The position numbers and the translations under genes are program-made. Below the pieces are notes generated by a model that was not told the origin of the DNA, made no database searches, and saw only the letters and a list, made by a program, of their open reading frames with translations. 58,816 nt of DNA from Treponema sp. UBA4319 (lineage in GTDB: Bacteria > Spirochaetota > Spirochaetia > Treponematales > Treponemataceae), in contig DGUD01000196.1 in NCBI GenBank assembly GCA_002393865.1, positions 1 to 58,816 of the forward strand, read 5' to 3'. Below, one piece after another: positions 1 to 8,760 of this stretch. Numbering within the stretch: position 1 is the first letter of the stretch; each line of letters opens with the position of its first letter.

Positions 1-2
1 GT

Positions 3-92
3 GACTGCATTGCGTGCGGCAAGTGCGAGAAGGCCTGCCCGCAGCACCTTCCCGTCATCACGCTGCTCAAAGCGTGCAGGAGCATGGAATAG
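3..92 (+). CDS. C-terminal end of a 4Fe-4S aldo/keto reductase (partial)
   Basis: Only the last 29 codons are in the window, open at the left edge and ending in TAG. They encode a C-x2-C-x2-C-x3-C-P ferredoxin-type cluster motif (CIACGKCEKACPQ) followed by a short tail. This is the usual C-terminus of predicted aldo/keto reductases that carry an extra 4Fe-4S domain. The catalytic barrel lies outside the window, so the substrate cannot be judged. The next gene is a flavodoxin-type reductase, which fits a redox neighbourhood. The family call rests on the cluster motif and its position at the very end of the protein. Confidence 0.6.
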   Translation, partial: DCIACGKCEKACPQHLPVITLLKACRSME

Positions 93-203
93 TGGAGCCG
101 GCGCCGTGTTCCTGCACGGGCGTGATAGCGGCATAAGAGCCAGGTAAGGAGCCTCTGGAAGAATTCGCTTTTTGGCGGCTCCTGGGAGTAAAAAGGAAAA
201 CCT

Positions 204-839
204 ATGAAAGTTCTTCTTGTAAACGGAAGCCCGCATAAATCGGGCTGCACGTATACCGCGCTCTCGGAGATTGCGGACACGCTCCGCGAGGAGGGCATAG
301 ACCATGATATTTTCTGGATTGGGAACAAGCCGGTCGGCGGCTGCACCGGCTGTAATACATGCAGCAAGAAAAAACAGTGCGTCTTTGACGACATTGTGAA
401 CGCCTTTACCAAGATTGCGGCTGCCTATGACGCTTTTGTCTTTGCTTCGCCCGTCTATTACGCCGGGATGAACGGCTCGCTGAAAAGCTTTATGGACAGG
501 GTGTTTTACTCCGCATCGGCGCAGGAGCCCAATCCCTTTATGCTTAAGCCCGCGGCTGCGGTCGTGTCGGCGCGCCGGGCGGGCACAACGGCTACCCTTG
601 AGCAAATCAATAAGTATTTTATGATTCAGCAGATGCCCGTCATATCGTCGCGCTATTGGAACATGGTGCACGGGAATACACCTGACGAGGTACGGCAGGA
701 CGCGGAGGGGCTGCAGATTATGCGCGTGCTTGCCCGGAACATGGCATGGTTCCTGCGCCTGAAAGAAGCCGGTGCCCGTGCGGGGGTTCCCCTTCCCCGG
801 CAGGAAGAGACTCGCTGCGTGACGAATTTTATCCGCTGA
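204..839 (+). CDS. Flavodoxin-family NAD(P)H-dependent FMN oxidoreductase
   Basis: A 211-residue protein of the NADPH-dependent FMN reductase / iron-sulfur flavoprotein group. The N-terminus has the FMN phosphate loop (NGSPHKSGCT, residues 7-16). A four-cysteine stretch follows (Cys47, 50, 53, 59), and then the flavodoxin-like ASPVYYAGMNGSLKSFMDR segment (81-99). The Cys spacing resembles members that carry a metal or Fe-S site, but I cannot say whether a cluster is bound. A good ribosome site (AAAAAGGAAAA) precedes ATG 204. Soluble cytoplasmic flavoenzyme; the electron acceptor is unknown. The DUF362 gene follows 17 nt after the stop and is probably co-transcribed. Confidence 0.85.
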   Translation: MKVLLVNGSPHKSGCTYTALSEIADTLREEGIDHDIFWIGNKPVGGCTGCNTCSKKKQCVFDDIVNAFTKIAAAYDAFVFASPVYYAGMNGSLKSFMDRVFYSASAQEPNPFMLKPAAAVVSARRAGTTATLEQINKYFMIQQMPVISSRYWNMVHGNTPDEVRQDAEGLQIMRVLARNMAWFLRLKEAGARAGVPLPRQEETRCVTNFIR

Positions 840-856
840 GACAAGGAGGTTCCCGT

Positions 857-1921
857 ATGAGGACAAAATCATTTTTTGCTACAGCCGCCGTCCTGCTGCT
901 GCTTTCGCTTGCTACAGCCGCCGCGCTTTTTGCGAAGGGGGCGTCCTCGCGCAGGACAGCTGAGGACGCTCCTTCCGTGGTGCAGCAGATTGCGCTGGAC
1001 AAGCTTGCGCACCGCACGGATGATGGAGCCGCACCGGTCGTTTACTTTACGCGTGACATCTCGGCGACCGGGATGCTCCGGCTCTACGACGCGCTCGGCT
1101 GGGATGCGGCCGGAAAGACCGGCGTCAAAATCAGCACGGGGGAACCGCCTGCGTCAAATTACCTCCGCCCGGCACTTATCAAAGATACCGTTCAGAAAGT
1201 GAGAGGCACGATTGTGGAGTGCAATACCGCATACGGGGGCAGCCGCGCGTCGAACGCGATGCATAAGCGCGTCGCAAAAGATCACGGCTTTTTGGATATC
1301 GCGGATTTTGACCTGCTGGATGAGGACGGGGTCATGACGATTCCTGTCTCCGGCGGATTGCGCCTGAAAGAAGATTACGTCGGTTCGCACTTCAGGAATT
1401 ATGACTCGTTCCTTATAATCTCCCATTTCAAAGGCCACTCGATGGCGGGCTTCGGCGGCGCAATCAAGAATATCTCCATCGGTTTTGGCAGCGGCACTTC
1501 GAGCGGAAAATCCGGCAAGGCGTGGATTCATTCCGGCGGCAAGAGCCTCTCGAACCCGTGGGGCGGCCAGCAGCTCGCCTTCTGCGAGGCAATGGCGGAC
1601 GCTGCAAAAGGCGTATGCGCCTCCTTGGGTATGTACGGGAACGGCCCGCAGCATATCGCTTTCATCAACGTGCTGAACCGCCTGAGCGTAGACTGTGATT
1701 GCGACGGCAACCCTGCCGAGCCCGACATGCACGATATCGGCATTGTGGCGAGCCTTGACCCGCTTGCGATTGACCAGGCTTCCGTCGACATGATATACAT
1801 CGCGCCGGACTCTGCCTCGCTCCGGAGGCGCATCGAATCCCGGCAGGGGATGCATACGCTGGAGGCTGGTGCGCAGATAGGGCTCGGAAGCAGAAGCTAC
1901 CGGCTTGTGGAAATACCGTGA
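857..1921 (+). CDS. DUF362 domain protein, exported
   Basis: 354 residues from ATG 857, chosen because AAGGAGG lies just upstream and because this start gives a clean signal peptide (hydrophobic residues about 7-26, ending near FAKG). An upstream in-frame ATG at 746 would lie inside the previous gene and bury the signal. The mature part matches DUF362, including the conserved glycine-rich GFGGAIKNISIGFGSG region. DUF362 proteins are often linked to ferredoxins and have no firmly assigned reaction. The signal peptide points to a periplasmic location. The stop overlaps the start of the downstream permease, so the two are translationally coupled. Confidence 0.8.
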   Translation: MRTKSFFATAAVLLLLSLATAAALFAKGASSRRTAEDAPSVVQQIALDKLAHRTDDGAAPVVYFTRDISATGMLRLYDALGWDAAGKTGVKISTGEPPASNYLRPALIKDTVQKVRGTIVECNTAYGGSRASNAMHKRVAKDHGFLDIADFDLLDEDGVMTIPVSGGLRLKEDYVGSHFRNYDSFLIISHFKGHSMAGFGGAIKNISIGFGSGTSSGKSGKAWIHSGGKSLSNPWGGQQLAFCEAMADAAKGVCASLGMYGNGPQHIAFINVLNRLSVDCDCDGNPAEPDMHDIGIVASLDPLAIDQASVDMIYIAPDSASLRRRIESRQGMHTLEAGAQIGLGSRSYRLVEIP

Positions 1922-2826
1922 TGCCCGATGCCATACTGCGGGAGGCGACGTACTTCTGGTACTATTTTGACCTCCAGCTCCGCCAGATTTTCTGGTACTG
2001 GGTGGCCGGTATCATCATAGGCTCGTGTGTCTCCGTGTTCGCAAAGAACTGGATTCATGCGGCGGCGGAAAAAATCGGGCGGCGGCTTCCCGGTATCGCC
2101 GGGCTGCTGTTTGCGAGCGCGCTTGGCATCGCGTCCCCGCTGTGCATGTACGGCACCATCCCTATCTGCGCGGCGTTTTCGCGCAAGGGGCTCCGGGATG
2201 ATTTTCTTGCGGCGTTTATGATGAGCTCCATCCTCCTGAACCCGCAGCTGATTGTCTACAGCACGGCACTGGGACTGCCCCTGCTGAGCGTGCGCATCGT
2301 GTCCTGCTTTCTCTGCGGAATCGCGGCGGGCGTGCTCGTGCGCATTTTTTTCCGCAAAAAGCCCTACTTTGATTTCTCTTCGTTCGACGGGCCGCACAAT
2401 CACGATACCGACCCGAATCTCTTCCTGCGGCTGGCAAAGAATATCTGGCGGAACATACGGGCTACCGGCCTCTGGTTCCTGCTTGGCGTCGCGCTCTCCG
2501 CCCTGTTCCAGCGCTACGTGCCGTCCGAGGCGATGGCGCGTCTCTTCGGAAAAGAGCATGAGGGCTTCGGTGTGCTGATGGCGGCGACAATCGGCGTTCC
2601 GCTGTACGTCTGCGGCGGAGGGACGATACCGCTCATACTGCAGTGGCTTGCTGACGGTATGAGCGCGGGGAGCGCGGCTGCTTTTATGATTACCGGCCCG
2701 GCGACAAAAATCACCAACCTCGGCGCGCTTAAGATTGCGCTCGGCCTGAGGAATTTTCTGGTCTACATTGCCTTTGTCCTTGTGTACTCGCTTGTGACGG
2801 GAATAGTCGTGAATATAGGATTCTGA
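1921..2826 (+). CDS. UPF0718/DUF318 (ArsP-like) permease
   Basis: 301 residues from ATG 1921 (a GTG at 1918 is the alternative), overlapping the TGA of the DUF362 gene. It is strongly hydrophobic with about eight membrane segments. Two internal repeats each carry a Cys followed by GTIP (SPLCMYGTIP near residue 77; YVCGGGTIP near 236), the hallmark of the permease family that includes ArsP and the SO_0444-type Cu/Zn exporters. The paired Cys-GTIP motifs suggest a metal or metalloid path through the membrane. The substrate cannot be read from sequence. Translational coupling to DUF362 suggests joint function at the inner membrane. Confidence 0.8.
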   Translation: MPDAILREATYFWYYFDLQLRQIFWYWVAGIIIGSCVSVFAKNWIHAAAEKIGRRLPGIAGLLFASALGIASPLCMYGTIPICAAFSRKGLRDDFLAAFMMSSILLNPQLIVYSTALGLPLLSVRIVSCFLCGIAAGVLVRIFFRKKPYFDFSSFDGPHNHDTDPNLFLRLAKNIWRNIRATGLWFLLGVALSALFQRYVPSEAMARLFGKEHEGFGVLMAATIGVPLYVCGGGTIPLILQWLADGMSAGSAAAFMITGPATKITNLGALKIALGLRNFLVYIAFVLVYSLVTGIVVNIGF

Positions 2827-2955
2827 GGCACAGGCTGCCGCGTGGGTACGGGACTGGAGTCCGCAGGTGCTGCGGCAGCTGCTGCGCCGGGATGCCCGTT
2901 TTTTCTTTTTTTGAGGGACAGTGGGCGGGAATAATGTACAAAACGGCCAAAATTA

Positions 2956-2964
2956 TGCTATGAT
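2956..2964 (+). promoter_or_regulatory. Extended -10 promoter, near-leaderless start of the permease-cyclase gene
   Basis: TGC-TATGAT ends 8 nt before ATG 2973. TGTACA at 2935-2940 could act as a -35 (18-nt spacer). Transcription would begin about 2 nt before the ATG, and no Shine-Dalgarno is visible. Confidence 0.45.
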
Positions 2965-2972
2965 AGCGTATC

Positions 2973-5426
2973 ATGGATACCTCCCCGGAGAATAGACTCT
3001 CTGAATCTGACTCACATTTTTCCGCCACGTCCGCATGGGCGATTTCATTCGGCTGTATCATAGGCTGGGGTTCTTTCCTTATGCCGGGAACCACCTTCAT
3101 TCCTCTTGCGGGTGTCGGTGGGACTACCATCGCAATGATGATTGGCATCGCGGTTATGATTGTGTTCGCGCGGCTCTTCCACATTCTGCTGAACCGCACG
3201 GAAGCCCATGCCGGCGGGGCGCTGTTCGGCGTGCGCAAGCTCTTCGGCTACGACCATCTCTTTATCTGCGTCTGGACGCTGTCGCTCGCATATATATCGC
3301 TTATCTGGGCAAACGCGTCCGCATTCATCGTCATCATCCGTTACCTGTTCGGCGGTGTCTTGCAGTGGGGCTTCCATTACTCTGTCATGGGCTTTGAGGT
3401 CTGGGGCGGGGAAGTCCTTGCCACGCTCATCATCATCGCCTTGTACGGGCTGGCGAGCATGCTGCCGCTCGGCCTGATGCGCACCGTCTACCGGATTCTT
3501 GCCGTGGGGCTGCTCGCCGGGGTCGTGGGCTGCTTCTGCCTCGTGGTGGCACGGAGCGGAATCCGGCTCCCGGATATCGGCCCCTGCTTCGGGCTGACGC
3601 CAAAGGCGCAGTCGGTCTCCCCCGCTGTGCAGGTGCTCAACATAATCGGCCTTATCCCATGGGCATTCTCTGGCTGCGAGTCCATAACGCTCTCGTCCGA
3701 CGAGCCGGGCTTTCCCAAGCGCAAGACATTCTACTTCCTTGTGGCGGCAATCATCTGCGGCGGGCTTGTGTACATCATCCTGACGCTGCAGGCTTCGTTT
3801 GCGCTGAACGGGCCGGAGGGCTCCATTCCTGTGTTCGAGGCGGCGGCTTCCGCGCTGGGATCCGCCGGAACGGTGCTGATGGCCGCGACCATATTCTGCA
3901 CGCTTTCGACCAGTCTGCTGGGCTTCTACCGGGGAGCGGGAAAAATCTTGTATGCAAAGGCGCAGGACGGGGTGTTCCCTAAATGGTTCGGAATCACCAA
4001 CAAGAACGGAAAGCCGAAGAACGCGATTCTGTTCATCATGGCCGTCTCGTTCTTCATTCCTTTCTTTGGCCGCACCTCGCTGTCGTGGCTCACCGATATA
4101 AGCACCGTGAGCATGACGATTGTGTACGCGTATGTCGCCGCATGCGGAATCAGAATCGGACGCTCGGAGGGCAGAGCGTCATTCAGGATACTTGGCTATA
4201 TCGGCATGGCGGTGGCGGCCGTCTGTTTCCTGTTCCCCCTCATCCCGAACCAGTGGACGCTGGATAATCTGGCTACCGGTTCCTATGCCATGCTCATCGC
4301 GTGGAGTTTCGGCGGCTTCCTGCTCTACCGCTCCATCTTTCAGCATGACAAAGACCATCACTTTGGCAGCATTGCCGTTATGTTCTTCCTGCTCTTCCTG
4401 ATTTGCTTCTCTTCCACCATGTGGATGAAGCAGCTGACGCAGTCGGAGGTGGATGGCGCGATGGAGGATATCCTTGGGCATTACACGACGGAGCTTGAGC
4501 GCCATAGCCAGGTCGATGCCGCCGCGATACAGGCGGAAGAGCGCCTCTATCTGGCAGACCAGCTTGAGAATATCCACGCTTCGGTGTTCATAAACAGCGT
4601 GGTTCAGCTTCTTATTATCACCATTACGCTTTTCCTCCTGTCCAATATTCTTTCCACGCTCAAGAAGCGCGAGAAGCAGATGGCGCTGGAGACGAGCCTT
4701 GCGGTGGAGAAGGCGCACCGATTTGAGATAGAGCTGCTGGAGCGCTATAAGGCTGAGCTTGAGCGGACTGTCGAGGAGCGCACGCGGGATTTGAAGCGGG
4801 AGAAGGAGAAGTCGGAGCAGCTGCTTCTGAACATCCTCCCTGCGGAGGTGGCGAAGGAGCTGGGCGAGCACCCCGGACGCACTATCGCCCAGCACTTCCC
4901 CAACGTGACGGTGCTCTTTACCGACATCGTCGGCTTTACCAAGATAAGCGGCGACATGAGCGCGGAGGAAGTGGTCTCCATGCTGAACAAGATGGTTACC
5001 TTCTTTGACGAGCGTACCAAGCGCGAGGGCATAGAAAAGATAAAGACAATCGGCGACGCGTACATGGCGGCGGCTGGGCTTTGTGAGGAAGCCGACAACG
5101 ACGGCGCGGAGCGGATGGTTCGCTTTGCGCAGGGGCTGCTGGAGGATGTGCGGAAATTCAACGAGGGCTCAGAGGTACAGATTCAGATTAGAATCGGGAT
5201 AAACACGGGAGACCTTGTGGCGGGCGTCATCGGAAAAGCCAAATTCATCTACGATGTCTGGGGTGATACCGTAAACGTCGCCAGCCGCATGGAAAGCACC
5301 GGCAGACCGATGAAAATCCATGTGACCGAGGCGACCTTCGCGCAGACAAAAGGGGTGTTCTCCTACAGCGAGGACGTGGATCTTGAGGTAAAGGGCAAGG
5401 GTACGATGAAGACCTACTACCTGTAG
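2973..5426 (+). CDS. APC amino-acid permease fused to a class III adenylate cyclase
   Basis: An 817-residue fusion. Residues about 20-455 are an APC-superfamily amino-acid/polyamine permease with a glycine-rich first helix (SFGCIIGWGSFLMPG). Residues 466-486 form another membrane span, 487-538 an extracytoplasmic helical segment, 539-560 a last span, and about 563-620 a charged coiled coil. The C-terminus (about 640-817) is a class III cyclase with both metal aspartates (Asp651 in FTDIVGF, Asp695 in TIGDAY). Lys691 and Asp761 favour ATP, and the transition-state residues Asn768 and Arg772 are present, so the cyclase looks active. ATG 2973 has no ribosome site but an extended -10 element lies 8 nt upstream. 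Likely a transporter-sensor making cAMP; the ligand is unknown. Confidence 0.9.
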   Translation: MDTSPENRLSESDSHFSATSAWAISFGCIIGWGSFLMPGTTFIPLAGVGGTTIAMMIGIAVMIVFARLFHILLNRTEAHAGGALFGVRKLFGYDHLFICVWTLSLAYISLIWANASAFIVIIRYLFGGVLQWGFHYSVMGFEVWGGEVLATLIIIALYGLASMLPLGLMRTVYRILAVGLLAGVVGCFCLVVARSGIRLPDIGPCFGLTPKAQSVSPAVQVLNIIGLIPWAFSGCESITLSSDEPGFPKRKTFYFLVAAIICGGLVYIILTLQASFALNGPEGSIPVFEAAASALGSAGTVLMAATIFCTLSTSLLGFYRGAGKILYAKAQDGVFPKWFGITNKNGKPKNAILFIMAVSFFIPFFGRTSLSWLTDISTVSMTIVYAYVAACGIRIGRSEGRASFRILGYIGMAVAAVCFLFPLIPNQWTLDNLATGSYAMLIAWSFGGFLLYRSIFQHDKDHHFGSIAVMFFLLFLICFSSTMWMKQLTQSEVDGAMEDILGHYTTELERHSQVDAAAIQAEERLYLADQLENIHASVFINSVVQLLIITITLFLLSNILSTLKKREKQMALETSLAVEKAHRFEIELLERYKAELERTVEERTRDLKREKEKSEQLLLNILPAEVAKELGEHPGRTIAQHFPNVTVLFTDIVGFTKISGDMSAEEVVSMLNKMVTFFDERTKREGIEKIKTIGDAYMAAAGLCEEADNDGAERMVRFAQGLLEDVRKFNEGSEVQIQIRIGINTGDLVAGVIGKAKFIYDVWGDTVNVASRMESTGRPMKIHVTEATFAQTKGVFSYSEDVDLEVKGKGTMKTYYL

Positions 5427-5440
5427 AAGCCGCCCGCGCG

Positions 5441-6391
5441 TTACAATCCCAGCAGGGGCTGCGCTTCGCTGGCAGTGTCCCGTAGGCTTTGCTGCCGCGC
5501 ACGGTGCGTTTTGTCTCCCGCAGCCGCATCGCCGAGCAGAAAGCTTGAGTCCGGGCGGTGGCGGGCGACGTTTTTTTTGACGAGGGCGGCGTCGTAATTT
5601 GCGTAGCAGTATCTGCACAGGTGCGGGCACGAATTGTAGGCGCCGATGTCGCTGAGCGGAAGACAGGCGCATGCGCTGCGGAGCCTCTGGACGCCCGGAT
5701 TCCTGACGATTTTTATCCTGCATGCCTGCTCGATGACGCTTCTGCTGATGCAGGCGCCTTGGGCGATTCCGTAGGCGCTCAAATCTATGCGCTCCGCGCA
5801 GGTCTCAATCCTGATGCCGCGTCCGGCGCCAATCTTCCCGAACCGCTCCGCCAGCAGGCGCTGCTGGCTTTCGCTCACTTCCGTCACTCCGGAAAAATTG
5901 CGCAGGGTCTTTTTGTACAAATCGATAAAGCTGATGATGCAGCGCTCCGTCTTTCCTTTCAGTTCGTCCGACATTGCGGAAAAAGCCCGCTCGTGGTATT
6001 CGCATGAATACTTGCTGCTTACAAAAATCGGGTCGTAGCGCCAGCATACGCAGCCGCTTCCCAGCGAATCAGAAAGCTCTCGGAAGCTGCTAAGCAGCTG
6101 GTGCTTGTCCGGCACCCCCGGCTCGATGTCGCGGCCGTAGGGCGTGATTGTGACAAAGAAGTATACGCCGAAGCCCCGCGCCCTGAGTTCCCCGATGAAG
6201 GGAATCATAGGACGGGGATTTTTTGTGCAGAATACAAGGCAGTCCACTGCATCCGGGGCAAGCCGGTAGCGGGAGACCTGCTCCGGAAAATACGGGTTCC
6301 GCACATCCACATATCCCGCGCGGATTCGCTTCATGAACCATTCTGAGTAGAATGCGGGAATGTCGGTGCGGCCGCTCGCAAAAATCAGCAT
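5441..6391 (-). CDS. DUF1848 family protein
   Basis: 316 residues from ATG 6391 on the minus strand, full length for DUF1848. The N-terminus (ASGRTDIPAFYSEWF) and the VFCTKNPRPM motif near residue 75 are typical of this family. The C-terminal half holds a cysteine cluster, CPHLCRYCYANY (near residue 250), which suggests an Fe-S or metal site; the fold is thought to resemble radical-SAM/photolyase-like proteins. The reaction is unknown. It is convergent with the permease-cyclase gene, with 14 nt between stops. It sits upstream on the same strand of no obvious partner: the flavodoxin gene (6396-6881) ends just 4 nt before this gene begins, so the nitroreductase, flavodoxin and DUF1848 genes form one minus-strand operon. 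Confidence 0.8.
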   Translation of the reverse strand: MLIFASGRTDIPAFYSEWFMKRIRAGYVDVRNPYFPEQVSRYRLAPDAVDCLVFCTKNPRPMIPFIGELRARGFGVYFFVTITPYGRDIEPGVPDKHQLLSSFRELSDSLGSGCVCWRYDPIFVSSKYSCEYHERAFSAMSDELKGKTERCIISFIDLYKKTLRNFSGVTEVSESQQRLLAERFGKIGAGRGIRIETCAERIDLSAYGIAQGACISRSVIEQACRIKIVRNPGVQRLRSACACLPLSDIGAYNSCPHLCRYCYANYDAALVKKNVARHRPDSSFLLGDAAAGDKTHRARQQSLRDTASEAQPLLGL

Positions 6392-6395
6392 GCTG

Positions 6396-6881
6396 CTACT
6401 TTATTTTTTCTGCGAAGCTCCTGACTTTTTCAAGGCTTATGTCCGGGTGCTTCGCGGCGTTTGTGAACGACTCGCTGGCTACCGCTTCCCCGCCTTTTTT
6501 CTTTGCGGCATCAAGCATCATCGCCAGTGCCTTGTCGCCGTTGCCGCCGGCGCTGGATGTAAAGGCAAAGACTTTTTTGCCGCTCAAATCGGCCTGTCCC
6601 AGAAAGGTGTTTATCGGGGCTGCCGGTTTCCCCGCCCATACGGGGGCGGCGATGACCACCTTTGCGTAGGGGGCTGTGTCCGGGAGCGCCGTCTTGAGCG
6701 CGGGCTTCAGGCCTGCGACGGCATCTTTGCCGCCGTGGAAGAATTTGAGGAGCCCTTTCTTGGGGTATTCCTTTTCTGTCTCAAGCCTGCACAGGTCTGC
6801 GTCCAGCTCCTTTGCGAGCGCCCGCGCGACAAAATCGACGTTTCCTTCCAGCGAATAAAAAACGATGAGCGTGTCTGCCAT
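6396..6881 (-). CDS. Flavodoxin
   Basis: 161 residues from ATG 6881, preceded by GGAGGG at a good distance. The longer frame (start 6899) is less likely because its ATG lacks such a site. The N-terminus (VFYSLEGNVDFVA) is the FMN-phosphate loop, followed by a middle APVWAGKPAAPINTFL segment and a SSAGGNGDKAL segment, as in the long flavodoxin-like proteins of the flavodoxin_4 type. Soluble electron carrier using FMN. It lies between the nitroreductase and DUF1848 genes on the same strand, suggesting that the three work in one redox process. Confidence 0.85.
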   Translation of the reverse strand: MADTLIVFYSLEGNVDFVARALAKELDADLCRLETEKEYPKKGLLKFFHGGKDAVAGLKPALKTALPDTAPYAKVVIAAPVWAGKPAAPINTFLGQADLSGKKVFAFTSSAGGNGDKALAMMLDAAKKKGGEAVASESFTNAAKHPDISLEKVRSFAEKIK

Positions 6882-6901
6882 GTTGTTTCCCTCCGGCAAT
6901 G

Positions 6902-7429
6902 TCAGCGGTACCAGTAGACGTTCTCTTTGCGGTCGGCGGCGCTGGCGGGCTCCCCGTCCCGGTAGCCGAGGGCAACGTGACCGATTCCCTCAAAATCCCC
7001 CTCGATGCCCAGGTCTTTGAGGATTTTCTTGCCGAAGTCCGAATCGAATTCCTCTTTTGCGCGGTGAATCCAGATGTTCGCGATACCGAGACTTTCTGCC
7101 GCGTTCATCAGGTTGCCCATCACAAGGGAGCCGTCGTACAGATATGTCGGCGCGGATTTGTCGGCAAGCACAATCAGGATGACCGGGGCGCCGTAGAACG
7201 GGTCGAATTCCGCACCTTTGCCCATGACGCGGGCATTTTCCGCGCTGATTGCGTCGCGGAGCGTTTTGTTTGTGACCGCGATGATTTTTACCGGCTGGCG
7301 GCCCATGCCACTTGGCGCGAATGTACCGGCGCGGATGATTGCCTGTATGTCTGCTTCCGGCGGCACTTTCCCCGGAATAAATTTCCTGCAGCTCCTGCGA
7401 TTCTCAAGGATTCTTAAAGTCTCGTTCAT
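6902..7429 (-). CDS. Nitroreductase family flavoprotein
   Basis: 175 residues from ATG 7429, chosen because AAAGGGGG precedes it and the longer frame (to 7492) adds a non-conserved tail. The N-terminus (ILENRRSCRKF) is the typical FMN-binding arginine-rich start of the nitroreductase family, followed by the APSGMGRQP motif and the C-terminal GIGHVALGY segment. These enzymes use FMN and NAD(P)H to reduce nitro compounds, quinones or flavins; the natural substrate is not evident. First gene of the minus-strand operon with flavodoxin (20 nt apart) and DUF1848. Confidence 0.85.
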   Translation of the reverse strand: MNETLRILENRRSCRKFIPGKVPPEADIQAIIRAGTFAPSGMGRQPVKIIAVTNKTLRDAISAENARVMGKGAEFDPFYGAPVILIVLADKSAPTYLYDGSLVMGNLMNAAESLGIANIWIHRAKEEFDSDFGKKILKDLGIEGDFEGIGHVALGYRDGEPASAADRKENVYWYR

Positions 7430-7582
7430 GCTATTCCCCCTTTCTCGGCGTCCGCTGGTTGGCGCGTGGCTCGGATATGCCGGCGCTGCCAATCGCGCAG
7501 CTCTGATTGTACTTCTTTGCGGGCGCCAGTGTCAATGTTCCTGCGCAGGGGGCGGCTGGTGCTACACCAAGGGCATGCTTTG

Positions 7583-7591
7583 TGCTATACT
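7583..7591 (+). promoter_or_regulatory. Extended -10 promoter, leaderless start
   Basis: TGC-TATACT ends 6 nt before ATG 7598, so the predicted transcription start falls at the start codon. No ribosome site is visible. Confidence 0.5.
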
Positions 7592-7597
7592 TTTGCC

Positions 7598-8674
7598 ATG
7601 AGACGGAATCTTTTTATCGTCGTTCCGGCTGTGATTGCCGGCGGTGTCCTTTTGTTTGTCGCCCTGTTTTTTCTCTTCCTTACTATTGTAGAGTACAGGC
7701 CGGAGGCTGTGGAGGATGTTCCTTTTAGCAGCGGGGATGTGCGGCTTGAGAAAAATCAGCCTGTCACCCTGCTCAGCTGGAACATCGGTTATGCGGGTCT
7801 GGGGAAGGACGAGGACTTTTTTATGGACGGAGGAAAGAAAGTCCGTCCGGACTCAAAAGAGGTTGTCGGCTCGTATTTCAGCGGAATCAAGGAGACCATC
7901 GGCGCGCATCCTACCGACATTATTTTTATACAGGAAATCGATATAAAATCAAAGCGCACGTGGAAGATGGATCAGTTTGCGGCGCTCAAGGATTTTACGG
8001 GCAAGGCCGGCTCCTTTGCGTACAATTATAAGTGTGCGTATGTCCCCTTCCCGCTGCCGACAATCGGGCATATAGAGAGCGGACTTGCGGTTCTTACGGA
8101 TTATGAGACGGCTGCTGCCCAGCGGCGCTCGCTCCCGGTGCCTTTCCGCTGGCCGGTGCGCCTCGCGAACCTGAAGCGCTGCATTCTTGCGGTGCGCATC
8201 CCTGTCTACGAGCGCGGTCTTGCAAGCGGCCGGGAGCTTGTGCTTGCGGATTTCCATCTGGAGGCTTTTGACAGCGGCGAGGGAAAAATCGCGCAGACAA
8301 AGGCGCTCAAGGAATTCATCGATGCCGAGTATGCGAAGGGGAACTATGTCATCGCGGGTGGCGATTTTAACCAGCGCTTTCCTGGTTCGGATGCTTTTCC
8401 GCCGCTGTGGACGGACGGCTGGCTGCCCGGCCAGCTTGAGGCCTCTATGCTCGACGAGGGCTGGCAGTTCGTGTTCGACGACTCAAAGCCGACCTGCCGC
8501 TCGAATTCTCGTACGTACAACGATGACGACGCCAGGGCGCACCGCTGGCAGTACCACGTAATCGACGGCTTTATCATCTCTCCGAATGTAGAGAAGCTTT
8601 CTATGGATGTCATCGATGAGGACTTCCAGAATTCTGACCATAATCCCGTGTTCATGAGCTTTGCCCTGCGCTGA
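7598..8674 (+). CDS. Endonuclease/exonuclease/phosphatase (EEP) family membrane-anchored protein
   Basis: 358 residues from ATG 7598. The in-frame ORF extends 44 codons upstream, but this ATG gives a clean N-terminal anchor (residues 6-27) and fits a leaderless promoter. The rest is an EEP-fold metal-dependent phosphodiesterase: LLSWNIGYAG (metal-binding Asn), FIQEID (catalytic Glu), GGDFNQRF (Asp/Asn), and the terminal NSDHNPVF with the catalytic His. All key residues are present. The anchor suggests that the enzyme acts in the periplasm on nucleic acid, phospholipid or another phosphodiester; sequence alone does not decide. It stands alone, divergent from the nitroreductase operon. Confidence 0.85.
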   Translation: MRRNLFIVVPAVIAGGVLLFVALFFLFLTIVEYRPEAVEDVPFSSGDVRLEKNQPVTLLSWNIGYAGLGKDEDFFMDGGKKVRPDSKEVVGSYFSGIKETIGAHPTDIIFIQEIDIKSKRTWKMDQFAALKDFTGKAGSFAYNYKCAYVPFPLPTIGHIESGLAVLTDYETAAAQRRSLPVPFRWPVRLANLKRCILAVRIPVYERGLASGRELVLADFHLEAFDSGEGKIAQTKALKEFIDAEYAKGNYVIAGGDFNQRFPGSDAFPPLWTDGWLPGQLEASMLDEGWQFVFDDSKPTCRSNSRTYNDDDARAHRWQYHVIDGFIISPNVEKLSMDVIDEDFQNSDHNPVFMSFALR

Positions 8675-8711
8675 GCAGTCGACGCTGCCACTTTTGCGGC
8701 AGTCCGGGCTC

Positions 8712-8740
8712 TTGACAGCTTTTAAGAATTAGTATACTAT
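8712..8740 (+). promoter_or_regulatory. Sigma-70-type promoter of the first feo operon
   Basis: TTGACA at 8712-8717 is a perfect -35. TATACT (8733-8738) or TACTAT (8735-8740, 17-nt spacer) serves as -10. It is followed at once by an operator-like box and a 9-bp inverted repeat, and then feoA. Confidence 0.7.
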
Positions 8741-8743
8741 AAC

Positions 8744-8759
8744 CTTAGTAAATATTATG
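8744..8759 (+). promoter_or_regulatory. Operator-like box at the first feo promoter
   Basis: CTTAGTAAATATTATG lies just downstream of the -10. It is an imperfect palindrome within CC...GG and resembles the GTTAGTTTATGCTAAC box at 17289-17304. A metal-responsive repressor site is an inference. Confidence 0.35.
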
Positions 8760-8760
8760 G

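Noticed and set aside
7466..7597. Longer N-terminus for the EEP-family protein
   Set aside because: The extra 44 residues are basic and unconserved-looking. The membrane anchor and the -10 element fit ATG 7598 instead.
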